Positions 1 through 8,396 of a stretch of 64,000 nt of DNA are shown in pieces (position 1 is the first letter of the stretch; each line of letters opens with the position of its first letter). The notes under the pieces are model-generated. The model did not search any database. It saw only the letters and a program-made list of their open reading frames with translations, and was not told the DNA's origin. This DNA comes from Ensifer adhaerens (lineage in GTDB: Bacteria; Pseudomonadota; Alphaproteobacteria; Rhizobiales; Rhizobiaceae), in assembly GCF_001270265.1 (NCBI RefSeq), contig NZ_LGAP01000032.1, forward strand, positions 1 to 64,000, written 5' to 3'. The position numbers and the translations under genes were made by a program.

Positions 1-164
1 TCGTGTCTTCGATCATCGAGAGTGGATACGATCCGGCAAAGATGGATAGTGTGCGTGCCCGGCTGCGCGAATTGGGTCTGGAGCCCTATGACTGCCTCAA
101 TCCCGTTCTGATGGACGTTATCGCCACCTGGGCGGCCAAAAAGAGCGGAGCACTCGCAGCATGA
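1..164 (+). CDS. gfa: S-(hydroxymethyl)glutathione synthase-like protein (Gfa), 3' end only
   Basis: The reading frame is open from the window edge and ends at TGA 162-164; only about 54 C-terminal residues are present. The tail closely matches the C-terminus of the complete Gfa encoded at 13201-13776: both share FVSSIIE, then G-P, then LR/LN-LGL, YDCL, and LMD-IA-W-AK. Gfa proteins are small zinc proteins of the glutathione-dependent formaldehyde pathway. This is therefore a second, paralogous copy lying just upstream of (and convergent with) the Rieske oxygenase genes. N-terminal zinc cysteines are outside the window, so function rests on the similarity to the paralogue. Confidence 0.8.
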   Translation, partial: VSSIIESGYDPAKMDSVRARLRELGLEPYDCLNPVLMDVIATWAAKKSGALAA

Positions 165-213
165 GATGTCCCGGTCCAGCCAGTAGCTGGGCCGGGATCA
201 TTTGCCCGGTAAC

Positions 214-1299
214 CTAGCGATCGATGACCAGATCGCTCAGCGGCTTCGAACAGCAGGGCAGGAAGTGCCCGGCGTCGATCTCCCGCTGCCGGATGCCGCC
301 ATTGTGGTTCATATCGACCGAGCCGGATACGAGCTTGGACTTGCAAGTGCCGCAGACGCCGTTTGAGCAGGATGAGGGGAGCTTCACCCCGGCCTTCTTT
401 GCGCAGGAGAGCACAGTCTGCTCTCCTGCAACCTCGATCTTGCGGGCCTGTTTGGAGAACTCCACCTGGAACGTTCGGGTGGCCGGTTGTTCGACGACAG
501 GAACATCAACGTCGTCTGTCGCGGCCGCATCAAAGCTCTCCTCGATGTAGTTTGACGGGGGAACGCCCAGTTCGGCAGAGATCGCGCGTGCCGCCGCCAT
601 GAACGGCGCCGGGCCGCAACACAGGACGACGCGCTCGGCGAGATCGGGAACCGCAAGCTTCATGTACTCAGCCGATATGCGTCCGGTCAGTCCCGGCCAG
701 TTGGCCTCGCCGGAAACGACTTCCGGCAGAAGCTGAAGCCGGAGGCCCTTCAGCCGATTGGCGAGCGTGGCGAGTTCGTCGCGGAAGATGAGGTCCTTCG
801 GAGTCCGCGCTGCGTGCATGAAAACGACGTCGACAGGCTCGCATGTGTCGGCAAACTCGCGGATCATCGCCATGACCGGCGTAATCCCTGAACCTCCGGA
901 CAGAAACAGATATTTCCTGCCGTTCGGGCGAATGAAATGGCCGAGGGGACCGTTCGCCTTGACCTTGGCGCTGACCTCGAGATTGTTGTGAAGCCAGTTC
1001 GAGATCTTGCCGCCGGCAACGCGCTTGACCGTGACCGAAAACGCATTGCTGCGCTTCGGCGACGACGAGATGCTGTAGCAACGGCTCTCCGGCTCTCCGT
1101 CGATATCGAGGTCGAACAGGAAATATTGACCGGCCTCGAAGGCAAAGCGCTTACCCTCCGGAGAGGCAAAGGTGAAAGTCTTCACGTCATGCGTTTCCTG
1201 ATGGACATCAACGCAGATCAGATCTTCATCCACGTCGCGGTTCCACAAATCGGTAAGCTCAAGACGCTCGGCCGGAGAAAAGGTGCTCTTAGTATCCAT
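214..1299 (-). CDS. Rieske oxygenase reductase, FAD/NAD(P)H and 2Fe-2S (GbcB-like)
   Basis: A 361-residue flavin reductase with a C-terminal plant-type ferredoxin domain. Visible motifs are RCYSISS (73-79, FAD binding), GGSGITP (135-141, nucleotide binding), CGPAPFM (228-234), and the iron-sulphur cysteines C311, C316, C319 and C349/C350. Such proteins pass electrons from NAD(P)H to a partner Rieske oxygenase. I chose the ATG at 1299 because the protein aligns from there and it overlaps the oxygenase stop by 11 bases, implying translational coupling; longer upstream extensions lie inside the oxygenase gene. The architecture matches glycine betaine demethylase reductase GbcB; the actual substrate could be another methylated amine. 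Confidence 0.85.
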   Translation of the reverse strand: MDTKSTFSPAERLELTDLWNRDVDEDLICVDVHQETHDVKTFTFASPEGKRFAFEAGQYFLFDLDIDGEPESRCYSISSSPKRSNAFSVTVKRVAGGKISNWLHNNLEVSAKVKANGPLGHFIRPNGRKYLFLSGGSGITPVMAMIREFADTCEPVDVVFMHAARTPKDLIFRDELATLANRLKGLRLQLLPEVVSGEANWPGLTGRISAEYMKLAVPDLAERVVLCCGPAPFMAAARAISAELGVPPSNYIEESFDAAATDDVDVPVVEQPATRTFQVEFSKQARKIEVAGEQTVLSCAKKAGVKLPSSCSNGVCGTCKSKLVSGSVDMNHNGGIRQREIDAGHFLPCCSKPLSDLVIDR

Positions 1300-2542
1300 G
1301 TGCGCGCATCCGGTCGACGTACCACGAGGCGAACTTGTCCAGGTTCGTTTCGGAGAAAGGTGAATAGGGGCCGGGCACATAGGCGGGATCTTCGACGCCG
1401 GCATGCGAGCGGGCGACGAGCTCGGCGTCCTGATCGGTCGTGGCGATCCAGACGTTGGTCAGCTTTTCGAGGTCGTAATCGACGCCTTCAACAGCGTCCT
1501 TGTGCACGAGCCACTTCGTCCGCACGAGCGTTTTATCCGCGGAGAGCGGTATGACGATCGCAACGATGGCGTGGTCGCCCATGAAGTGGTTCCAGCTGTT
1601 GTGGCCCCAGAGATGCATGTCTCCAAGATCCTTGCGCGACATCGTGCCAAGCAGCTTTGCCGAGGCCGCGGTCGCATCGGGGGTCTGGGATTCGCCGGCG
1701 CCGGAAATGATCAGCCGCTGCGTGCGAAAATTCGTGGTGCAGTCCATCAGTTGCTCGACCGCTGCAGACGGATAGCCGTCGGCCTCCCACAGCTTGGTGC
1801 GTTCCTCATATAACGAAAAATGCTCTTCGGCCTGGGCTCGATCTTCCGGGCTCAATGCGTCCGGGTCGAAGCCGAAATCGAGGTCGACGAAGGAGACGCA
1901 GAGTTCGGGATGGTTGGCGGAGCAGTGGTAACATTCACGATTATTCTCGATTGTAAGTTTCCAGTTGCCCTGCTCGATTACATTGGATTCATACGCGACT
2001 TTGGCGTTGCGAACGTCGTAGGGGGCAAGGCGTTCCGCCATGACTTCGACGAGGCGGTCGATGTCTTCGGGCGGATTGTCTGACAGGCAGACATAAATGA
2101 GACCGCCGACCGACTTGAACGTCACCGGCTTGAGGCTACGGCATTCCTTGTCGAAGCCCTTGCCCATGTGGGGGGCGTAGCTCAGCTCGCCGGTCAGCTC
2201 ATAGGTCCAGGTGTGGTAGGGACAGACGAGCTTCGAAACGATTGTCTTTCCGGCATCCAGCAGGCGTGCGCCGCGGTGGCGGCAGACATTGTGGATGACG
2301 CGGATCTCGCCGTCGTCGTCGCGTAGGAGGATGAGGCTCGTCTTGCCGATATCGACAACGGTTGCATCGCCCGGCTCCGGCACATCGCATTCAAGGCCGA
2401 TGCAGATCCAGTGCCGGCGGAAGAAGACCTCGAGATCCGCCTCGAACACATCCTCGCGCGTATAAAGACCGGCCGGAAGTGAATGTCCCTCGGCTCTTGC
2501 ATCGAGGAGGGCCGATATGGGAGAAGCAAATGTCTGTAGCAT
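1289..2542 (-). CDS. Rieske non-haem iron oxygenase alpha subunit (GbcA-like N-demethylase)
   Basis: A 417-residue ring-hydroxylating-type oxygenase. The Rieske 2Fe-2S ligands are C87-x-H89 and C107-x2-H110; the mononuclear iron site is visible as the ENNRECYH segment with H206 and H211. Start ATG at 2540-2542 is preceded by AAGGTGG. Together with the downstream reductase it resembles GbcAB, which demethylates glycine betaine and releases formaldehyde; stachydrine and carnitine-type oxygenases are alternatives. A gfa-like gene downstream fits formaldehyde release. A LysR gene is divergent. The family call is firm, the substrate is inferred. Confidence 0.85.
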   Translation of the reverse strand: MLQTFASPISALLDARAEGHSLPAGLYTREDVFEADLEVFFRRHWICIGLECDVPEPGDATVVDIGKTSLILLRDDDGEIRVIHNVCRHRGARLLDAGKTIVSKLVCPYHTWTYELTGELSYAPHMGKGFDKECRSLKPVTFKSVGGLIYVCLSDNPPEDIDRLVEVMAERLAPYDVRNAKVAYESNVIEQGNWKLTIENNRECYHCSANHPELCVSFVDLDFGFDPDALSPEDRAQAEEHFSLYEERTKLWEADGYPSAAVEQLMDCTTNFRTQRLIISGAGESQTPDATAASAKLLGTMSRKDLGDMHLWGHNSWNHFMGDHAIVAIVIPLSADKTLVRTKWLVHKDAVEGVDYDLEKLTNVWIATTDQDAELVARSHAGVEDPAYVPGPYSPFSETNLDKFASWYVDRMRAHGY

Positions 2543-2663
2543 AATTCCACCTTATGTTCCGATCGAAAGGTCGACGGCTTCAAAGGCAGGATCGCTCAGG
2601 TGGTGCGGTCGCTCAACGGCACAAATGTGTGCGTGTGACATTACCAGATGTAATGGAAGAAAT

Positions 2664-3575
2664 ATGGCGAACCTGAGGAAGAAACTACCGCCACTGACCG
2701 CCTTGACGGCATTTGAAGCTGCAGCACGTTTGTCCAGCTTCACACGGGCAGCAATGGAGCTCGGTGTGACCCAGGCTGCCATAAGCCGGCAGATCCATTT
2801 GCTGGAAGAGGATTTCGGCTTCCCCTTGTTCCGGCGGCTCCATCGCAAGATCGAACTGACTGAAAAGGGCAGGCTGCTTTCTGCGGCGGCGGGCGACGCA
2901 TTCAACCTTATTGCCGACACCGTCGCCGATCTCCGGTCGGAAAGCCCGGATGACGAGCTGGCAATCTCGGCGACCATCTCATTCTCGCATTTCTGGCTGC
3001 TACCAAGGATCGCCGCATTTTCGCGCGCCTATCCCGAGATCAAACTTCGCATCATTACGCAGGATGCCCGAACGAGCATCGCGGCAAGCGATGTGGATTT
3101 AGCGATCCGCTATGGAACCGGCACTTGGTCGGACGGTCAGGCAGAGCTTTTGTTCGAGGATGAAGTTTTCCCGATCTGCAGCCCGGACTATCTGCTCACG
3201 GCCGGCCCGATCCGCACACTGGAAGATCTCGTCGGTCATCCGCTGATATCCAGCGATACTGACGACCCGATATGGACAGGCTGGGACGAGTGGCTTGCGG
3301 CTTTTTCCGTGAAGACACCGAAAAAGGCCCGCGGCCTGCGATGCAGCTTCTACACAGAGGCCATTTATGCCGCGATGAACGGGCAAGGCATTGCGCTCGG
3401 TTGGAATCGCCTGGTCGCCGACCTTATCCAGCAAACCCGCTTGGTCCGCCTTACTGAAGCATCCATCCGCACCAGGGCGGCCTACTTCGTCGTTGTGCCG
3501 ACGAGGAAGCCACGAAAGGAAAGTGGGCGGCTGTTCATTGAGTGGCTGCGCGAGGTTTCCGCTTTAGCGGATTGA
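2664..3575 (+). CDS. LysR-family transcriptional regulator (GcvA type)
   Basis: A 303-residue protein with an N-terminal winged helix-turn-helix (about residues 6-65: LTAFEAAARLSSFTRAAMEL, then TQAAISRQI) and a C-terminal periplasmic-binding-like effector domain. Start ATG 2664 follows GGAAG at optimal spacing; an upstream in-frame codon at 2517 would overlap the divergent oxygenase and lacks support. It is transcribed away from the Rieske gene across a 121-base intergenic space, the usual layout for a LysR protein controlling its divergent neighbour. The domain pattern is that of the GcvA-like subgroup. Confidence 0.85.
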   Translation: MANLRKKLPPLTALTAFEAAARLSSFTRAAMELGVTQAAISRQIHLLEEDFGFPLFRRLHRKIELTEKGRLLSAAAGDAFNLIADTVADLRSESPDDELAISATISFSHFWLLPRIAAFSRAYPEIKLRIITQDARTSIAASDVDLAIRYGTGTWSDGQAELLFEDEVFPICSPDYLLTAGPIRTLEDLVGHPLISSDTDDPIWTGWDEWLAAFSVKTPKKARGLRCSFYTEAIYAAMNGQGIALGWNRLVADLIQQTRLVRLTEASIRTRAAYFVVVPTRKPRKESGRLFIEWLREVSALAD

Positions 3576-3759
3576 CAATTCGGCGCCTCTCAAAACGTGT
3601 CAGTTAGCATACCGGTCTACCGTCGCCCTCCCAACCAGTGCGTTGTTGAGTAGGGCAGGTGAGCCGTGCTTGAACTGTACCCGGGGATCGATCACATCTC
3701 GATCCAATTGTTGTCGCCGAGTTGAGGTCAGCGGCTGGATGCCCTTGGCTCCCGTGGTT

Positions 3760-4380
3760 TTAGGTGGTGGCGCTGGCGCACCTGTCGCGCCGGCCGCGCA
3801 TGACGAGAGTGGCGATGAAAAATGCTTGGATTAACAGTAGCGCATAGGCCCCAAGTATGACCTCGCAAGGCATGACGAAATTCAGTTGTGGCGCGGCGCC
3901 GAGGATGACTGGCACGCTCCAGGAGACAATCGAAATCACGCCGCATCCTATCAGTGCGGTCTTCGTGACGGGTTTGATTTCCGAGAGGAGCGGGGAGCCA
4001 ATTTGGCGGCGGATGAACGGTATGACGAAGCGGTGGATGGCGAGGCCATTGACGGTGAGGATGCTGACGATCGTCACCTTGGCCCAGATCTTGGGATTCA
4101 GCAGCTTCTCGGCTTCGGTCATGTGATAGAGAAGGAGAAATCCCAAGCCGGAGGCCCATAGCAGCAGGAGCCCGGCTGCGATAAACCGACTGATCCATTC
4201 TACGTGTTCGACGAGTTCGGCGCTGACGATCATCCTACGGTAGCGCGACAGCATCAGATCGAGAAACAAGGCGCCGCCGAGCCCGAGGACCAAGCCGGAG
4301 AAATGGACTAGCCGTAGCGATGTGCGGATATATGAGACCAGCGTCGGTGCCGACGACAAAGAAAGATCCAGAGCACCCAT
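3760..4380 (-). CDS. integral membrane protein of unknown function
   Basis: A 206-residue hydrophobic protein with about five predicted membrane segments (for example HFSGLVLGLGGALFLDLML and FIAAGLLLLWASGLGFLLLY near the N-terminal half). I placed the start at ATG 4380, which follows a GGGGGAG ribosome site; a longer start at 4437 is possible but gives a non-hydrophobic, cysteine-bearing extension. The topology recalls CopD or DUF2214-type small membrane proteins but I cannot assign a family. It is transcribed alone, convergent with the LysR gene. Confidence 0.6.
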   Translation of the reverse strand: MGALDLSLSSAPTLVSYIRTSLRLVHFSGLVLGLGGALFLDLMLSRYRRMIVSAELVEHVEWISRFIAAGLLLLWASGLGFLLLYHMTEAEKLLNPKIWAKVTIVSILTVNGLAIHRFVIPFIRRQIGSPLLSEIKPVTKTALIGCGVISIVSWSVPVILGAAPQLNFVMPCEVILGAYALLLIQAFFIATLVMRGRRDRCASATT

Positions 4381-4735
4381 TCCCAACTCCCCCCAAGAAA
4401 ACGCGCGTATGCATTCGCACCCCGATACGGGGCACATCCGACGTCCGCGGATTGTCGCGATTTGTTGCTCCCGGCGCGATCGGGGATCGGTCTCGGGGCT
4501 CGCTCGTTCTATGAAATGGTGAGCTCCATTGTCAAGTATGATGCCATGCTAATTCAGGAATTTGTAGATTGACGATGCGGCTTTTGGAGTGATCCCTTAT
4601 GGGTCGTGAATGCAGGCCACGCGTGGTCGGTAGGTGCGGGAAGTTACACCGCAGTTTGCCGACCACGGTGTTGCGTTTCGCAGTCCGTCGGATAAGGGAC
4701 GGCTGCAGCGTGCCCGATCATGCACCGACCAAGAT

Positions 4736-4949
4736 ATGGCAAATACCGTGACCAGCGAACTGAATGTACAGCAGGCCCATGAAGCCGCGAAACTCTTGCA
4801 AGCAATCGCGCATCCAAAGCGGCTTTTGCTGCTGGCAGTTCTTTCCGATCGGGCAGTTGTCCGCCGGCAGGCTTGCAGCTGTGGCCGGACTGCCTCCAGG
4901 AATGGTCTACAAGCACCTCTATAAGCTCGTCGAAATCGGAATGCTGTGA
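4736..4949 (+). pseudogene. ArsR-family regulator remnant, frameshifted and truncated
   Basis: The frame from ATG 4736 encodes MANTVTSELNVQQAHEAAKL and LQAIAHPKRLLLLAVLSDR, a typical ArsR N-terminus. It then loses register around 4850-4860, where the recognition-helix part (LSAGRLAAVAGLPPGMVYKH, then LYKLVEIGML) continues in another frame and stops at 4947-4949, before the expected wing. The pieces are collinear and together form one winged-helix domain, so this is a dead regulator rather than two genes. No target operon remains next to it. Confidence 0.7.
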
Positions 4950-5134
4950 GCGCCAAGTCCGCAGGCATGCGCTTTTCCATTGCTTCTCCTGAGACCGCTT
5001 TCAAACTCATAGAGATCCAGGCCGAGCTGGCGGCACAGATATCTGGCAATGTCACCTGAAACGTCAGTGGGTGCGACGGTCGAGCTTTGATGTAGCCAAT
5101 CCAATGTGTCGGAAAGAAAAGGCCCCGCCGGTAG

Positions 5135-5250
5135 TGAACTGACCCCCGAAAGTTGGACCTCCAACTTCGGGGGTTTTTGCATGAGCAAACACAGCACGGC
5201 GTTCAAGCATTCTGTTGTGGCTTTTTATCTGGGCGCGGGGAAGGATTGCA
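5135..5250 (+). mobile_element. IS3-family insertion sequence end with 5' stub of transposase orfA
   Basis: TGAACTGACC at 5135 begins a left end of the form found in IS3-group elements, and ATG 5181 opens a short frame, MSKHSTAFKHSVVAFYLGA, like the N-terminus of an orfA helix-turn-helix transposase. Homology is lost after about 22 residues and no orfB or right end is seen nearby. This is a decayed fragment lying between the broken ArsR gene and an SDR fragment. Confidence 0.55.
5143..5178 (+). terminator. hairpin with T-run at the IS end
   Basis: CCCCCGAAAGTTGGA and TCCAACTTCGGGGG pair as a 14-bp stem with one bulged base, followed by TTTTT. It looks like a Rho-independent terminator and sits within the insertion-sequence end, where such structures block outside transcription from entering the transposase. 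Confidence 0.55.
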
Positions 5251-5325
5251 TCCAACAGAAACTGCTCATGTACGCTAACGGCCAAGATCAGCGGAAGGAA
5301 GGTCTGTTTTCCTGATTCCGGTACG

Positions 5326-5496
5326 CTGCGGCAAAGCGGCGTGACTGTCGACATCCGGCAGGCAGATCTCACCGAGCCTGGCGACCTGGCTGCCATAGAG
5401 ACTCGGCTCCGTGACGATCATCGTATCGGGGTTCTCGTCAACAATACCGGGGCGGGCCTGGCAGGCAGCTTCGAGAACCAGGCAATCAACGACATG
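5326..5496 (+). pseudogene. short-chain dehydrogenase/reductase fragment
   Basis: About 57 residues match an internal part of a short-chain dehydrogenase: a stretch with D at the end of a beta strand (VDIRQADLTEPGD), then IGVLVNNTGAGLAGSF, the conserved NNAG-type motif. The N-terminal glycine-rich nucleotide loop and the catalytic Y-x3-K are absent, so it is a non-functional fragment. It adjoins IS debris upstream and vapBC downstream. Confidence 0.6.
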
Positions 5497-5568
5497 GGCG
5501 GCGGTTCAAGTCCTTCAAGGCGAAGCGATTCGAAAGAGTCCGAAACCCTAGCATCATTATTTCAGCAT

Positions 5569-5952
5569 TTAGTTCCGCGCGTTGGCAGGAGTATGCAGTG
5601 AAGCCCCCGCCTTATCGGCCGCTGCCCGCAGACGCTTGTCCCTGGTCCATAAGGCCGCCCGCTGATCAAGGAGAACCGAGGCCAGCAAGTGGGCATCTGT
5701 GTAGCCAAGGCCCATACTGAAAATGCCGTGGCGATCAATCATCGTCATGACTTCGTCGTGCGTTGCGACGAACGCTTCGCGCTGAGCTGCCAGGAAAGCT
5801 ATCACGCTCCCGCGATCCCGAAGACTGCCAAGCGCCAGTTCGCCAATCACAGCCGGATGGCAGAGTAGGCGATCGTCCTCAATAATCTTACTCAGCTCTG
5901 CATCGACATGCCGGAAATGATCAATCCAAATAGAACTGTCTGCAAGTATCAC
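5569..5952 (-). CDS. vapC: PIN-domain ribonuclease toxin (VapC)
   Basis: A 127-residue PIN-domain protein. It opens with MILADSSIWIDHF, carrying the first conserved acidic residue D5, has the central E of VIGELALGS, and a C-terminal acidic cluster around YTDAHLLAS and WTRDKRL. VapC toxins cleave RNA, often initiator tRNA or rRNA, when released from their antitoxin. Its start overlaps the upstream antitoxin stop by four bases (ATGA), typical of a co-translated toxin-antitoxin pair. Confidence 0.85.
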   Translation of the reverse strand: MILADSSIWIDHFRHVDAELSKIIEDDRLLCHPAVIGELALGSLRDRGSVIAFLAAQREAFVATHDEVMTMIDRHGIFSMGLGYTDAHLLASVLLDQRAALWTRDKRLRAAADKAGASLHTPANARN

Positions 5953-6149
5953 TTGACAACTGCGCTCCGGCGGCGTGGGGCTGCCTCCGCATCGGGCATA
6001 GTTCCTCCAAGCGCGATGAGGCGTTTTCCTGACTCCACACGAACAAGCGTTTCCAACGCTTGGCGAACTAAAGCGGCGGTTTCTTTTGTGCCGGTTAGGG
6101 ACCTAGCCCTTTCCATGAGAGTGTCGTCGAGGTTGATAGTCGATCGCAT
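5949..6149 (-). CDS. vapB: antitoxin of a type II system (VapB)
   Basis: A 66-residue protein starting MRSTINLDDTLMERARSLTG, a ribbon-helix-helix DNA-binding segment, followed by KETAALVRQALETLV and a basic tail that would contact the toxin. ATG at 6147-6149 is preceded by AGGAAA on the minus strand; a longer frame to 6218 lacks this. It lies upstream of, and overlaps, vapC and would repress its own promoter as part of the VapBC complex. Confidence 0.85.
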   Translation of the reverse strand: MRSTINLDDTLMERARSLTGTKETAALVRQALETLVRVESGKRLIALGGTMPDAEAAPRRRSAVVK

Positions 6150-6544
6150 CGTCTGGTTTCCTGATTGTGGCATTATAAATAGCACCATTTGGTGATGAAA
6201 TCTACGCCTGGCTTCCACTCTGATGCGCTAAAGCCCATGTCGGCGGCAAGGTCCGCCGGGCCGATCCGTTGCAGCCAGGTCAGCATCCACTTCCTCGCGC
6301 CGGCGACGAAGCGCCGGGATGTCGAAGGTGGGGATGGTCGGTACTGCCACAGACCGGGCATGCCGTTTCAGGCATGCGGAGGCTACGCAGATGGATAGCC
6401 TCTGGCGTCACCGCTTCGTCATGATTTCAGCGAAGGGGGCGATTTCGCCACGTGCCTCAAGGTAACGTGTGCGTCCGCTTCGGCCTGGATAATCACGGCT
6501 GAACAAGCAGGAAGGTGGCGAGTGCCGTCGCCAGCAAGCTCACC
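6150..6544. other. gene-free stretch between vapB and fghA
   Basis: About 395 bases with no convincing gene. A minus-strand frame (6173-6361) ends in a segment reading LQRIGPADLAADMGFSASEW, faintly like the tail of DUF1127/DUF6455 small proteins, but start and ribosome site are poor. Probably decayed sequence. Confidence 0.4.
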
Positions 6545-7378
6545 TCAACCGAGCCTGTGAGCGTGCCAAATCAAATGATCGTCCATGAACGTCGAAGTGA
6601 AATAATAGGAATGGTCGTAGCGCTCGTGCATCCTGAGCGTAAGCTCGATCCCGGTGCCTTTTGCAGCTTCCTCGAAGAGCCACGGCCGGAGTCCGTTATC
6701 AAGGAAGGTATCGTCCTTGCCTTGGTCGATCAGGAATTCGGGGAAGCGTGCGCCGTCCTCGACGAGGGCGCAGGCATCGTATTTACGCCAGGCGGCCTTG
6801 TCCGGACCGAGGTATTTTTCGAAGGCGCCGGCGGACCAGTCGGCGCTCGATGGAGCGACGATTGGTGCGAAGGCAGAGCAGCTTCTAAATCGTTCAGGGT
6901 TCTTGAGCGCGATTGTTATCGCGCCATGTCCGCCCATCGAATGTCCAAAGATACCCTGGCGTCTCGTGTCGATGCGGAAATGCTGGCCTACAACGGCAGG
7001 CAGCTCCTCGGTGATATAGGTGTACATTCGGTATTGCTCGGCCCATGGCTCCTCCGTCGCATCGAGATAGAAGCCGGCGCCCTTGCCCATCTGCCAGTTC
7101 GTCGGCTCGTCCGGTACCTCTGGCCCGCGCGGGCTCGTGTCAGGGCACACGACGATAAGGCCGAGTTCCGATGCCAAGCGACGATACTCGCCTTTTTCCA
7201 TGACGTTGGCGTGGGTGCAGGTGAGGCCGGAGAGATACCATAAGACCGGGCGAGGCTCATGGGTTGCTTGCGGCGGCACATAGATCGCGAAAGTCATTTC
7301 GCCCTTGCAGGCAATGGACTCGTGCGCGAAGACGCCCTGCACACCGCCGAAGGCGGTATTCTGCGCGATCATTTTCAT
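6545..7378 (-). CDS. fghA: S-formylglutathione hydrolase
   Basis: A 277-residue alpha/beta hydrolase of the esterase D family. It hydrolyses S-formylglutathione to formate and glutathione, the last step of the GSH-dependent formaldehyde pathway. The oxyanion-hole segment LSGLTC (49-54), nucleophile in GHSMGGHGA (S147), an acid in QGKDDTFLD (about D222/D223) and H256 in RYDHSYYF form the catalytic set. Start ATG 7378 follows AAGGAGC; an upstream frame is untranslated leader. It is the last gene of the P450-ligJ-SBP-fghA transcription unit, so formaldehyde made by the P450 would be cleared by the same operon. Confidence 0.92.
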   Translation of the reverse strand: MKMIAQNTAFGGVQGVFAHESIACKGEMTFAIYVPPQATHEPRPVLWYLSGLTCTHANVMEKGEYRRLASELGLIVVCPDTSPRGPEVPDEPTNWQMGKGAGFYLDATEEPWAEQYRMYTYITEELPAVVGQHFRIDTRRQGIFGHSMGGHGAITIALKNPERFRSCSAFAPIVAPSSADWSAGAFEKYLGPDKAAWRKYDACALVEDGARFPEFLIDQGKDDTFLDNGLRPWLFEEAAKGTGIELTLRMHERYDHSYYFTSTFMDDHLIWHAHRLG

Positions 7379-7458
7379 CGAAAGCTCCTTGGAAACCATG
7401 GGGGCCGCGAGTCCGCACCGTCGGTCTGTTCCCGACGCATCGGACCAGGTAACCACCG

Positions 7459-8367
7459 TCACCCACGGGCCTTCTGGAGATAGGACTGGTCGAAGACGCC
7501 GGTGGCCGATGCCCGGTTGCCTTCATCGAGCAGACCCGCCCGGATCATCAGGTCGATGGTGGTCTCAAGCGCCTTGTCGGGAATGGCGAGGCCTTGGGGC
7601 CACATGCCCATGTCACGCATGTAACGCAGCCCGCGACGGGCAAGATCTGCATCGTCCGGCACGGTGATGCGCTGGAAGATTGGCAGCGTGATCTCCTCCA
7701 TCGATAGATCGTTGGTGATCACATAGGCGTCGGACAGCGCCTCCAACAGCTTGCCGACCGTCTCGCTATTCGCATCGAGCCAGCTCCTGTTGGCGATCAG
7801 CGCGGCAAACAGGATTTCCGGGATGACGTCATTGACCTCGCCGACCAGGTTATAGCCGGCCTGTTCAGCGACGAAGTTCCAGGGCGCCGGCTGCGGCGCG
7901 CAATCGATCTCGCCAGCCTGCAACGCTTCCCAGCGCTTTGTGTGGATGCCCGCGAGCACGAAGTCGTAGTCACCGGGATATTTGAGCCCTTCGCGGGAAA
8001 GTAGCAACTGGGTGTAGATCGCCGTGCCCTCTGTCAGCGACGAGGTGCCGATTTTCTTACCCTTCAGTTCGGCGATCGATTTGATCGAAGCGCTTGCCAC
8101 GATCGACATGGGAAGGCGGTTGGAGTTTGACGCCACCACACGGAGTTCGCCGCCCTTGACGTAATTCGAAACGGCGCCTTCAGGTGGCGTGATCGCGAGA
8201 TCTGCCTCGCCCTCCAGGACGGCGGTTGTCGCCTTGTCGACGTTGCCCATGCGCAGATACTCAATCTTAAGCCCGCGCTTCTCGAACAGCCCCTGCTCTT
8301 CAGCGACGAAGACAGGTAGCCAGTTGAAACCCTGTGCCCCGCCTGCCAATTTTACTGTGATCGTCAT
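7459..8367 (-). CDS. NMT1/THI5-like periplasmic-binding-fold protein without signal peptide
   Basis: A 302-residue protein of the SsuA/THI5-like (NMT1) family, with motifs GGAQGFNWLPVF, EGEADLAITPPEGA, NSNRLPMSI and GTSSLTEGTAIYT. Family members are usually secreted binding proteins of nitrate, sulfonate or pyrimidine importers, but this one begins directly at the first beta strand (MTITVKLAGGAQGFNW) and has no signal peptide or neighbouring permease. I prefer ATG 8367, eight bases after GGAGGA, over ATG 8373. A paralogue is encoded at 15417. A cytoplasmic role, as in the same-fold 4,5-dihydroxyphthalate decarboxylase, is possible but is inference. Confidence 0.75.
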   Translation of the reverse strand: MTITVKLAGGAQGFNWLPVFVAEEQGLFEKRGLKIEYLRMGNVDKATTAVLEGEADLAITPPEGAVSNYVKGGELRVVASNSNRLPMSIVASASIKSIAELKGKKIGTSSLTEGTAIYTQLLLSREGLKYPGDYDFVLAGIHTKRWEALQAGEIDCAPQPAPWNFVAEQAGYNLVGEVNDVIPEILFAALIANRSWLDANSETVGKLLEALSDAYVITNDLSMEEITLPIFQRITVPDDADLARRGLRYMRDMGMWPQGLAIPDKALETTIDLMIRAGLLDEGNRASATGVFDQSYLQKARG

Positions 8368-8396
8368 GAACATTCCTCCAATATATCGGCGGTGAA

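Noticed and set aside
2517-2663. Upstream extension of the LysR gene
   Set aside because: It would overlap the divergent oxygenase gene and lacks a ribosome site, whereas ATG 2664 has GGAAG and begins at the helix-turn-helix.
6173-6361. Minus-strand 62-codon frame with a DUF1127/DUF6455-like tail
   Set aside because: Similarity is limited to a few residues and no good start exists.
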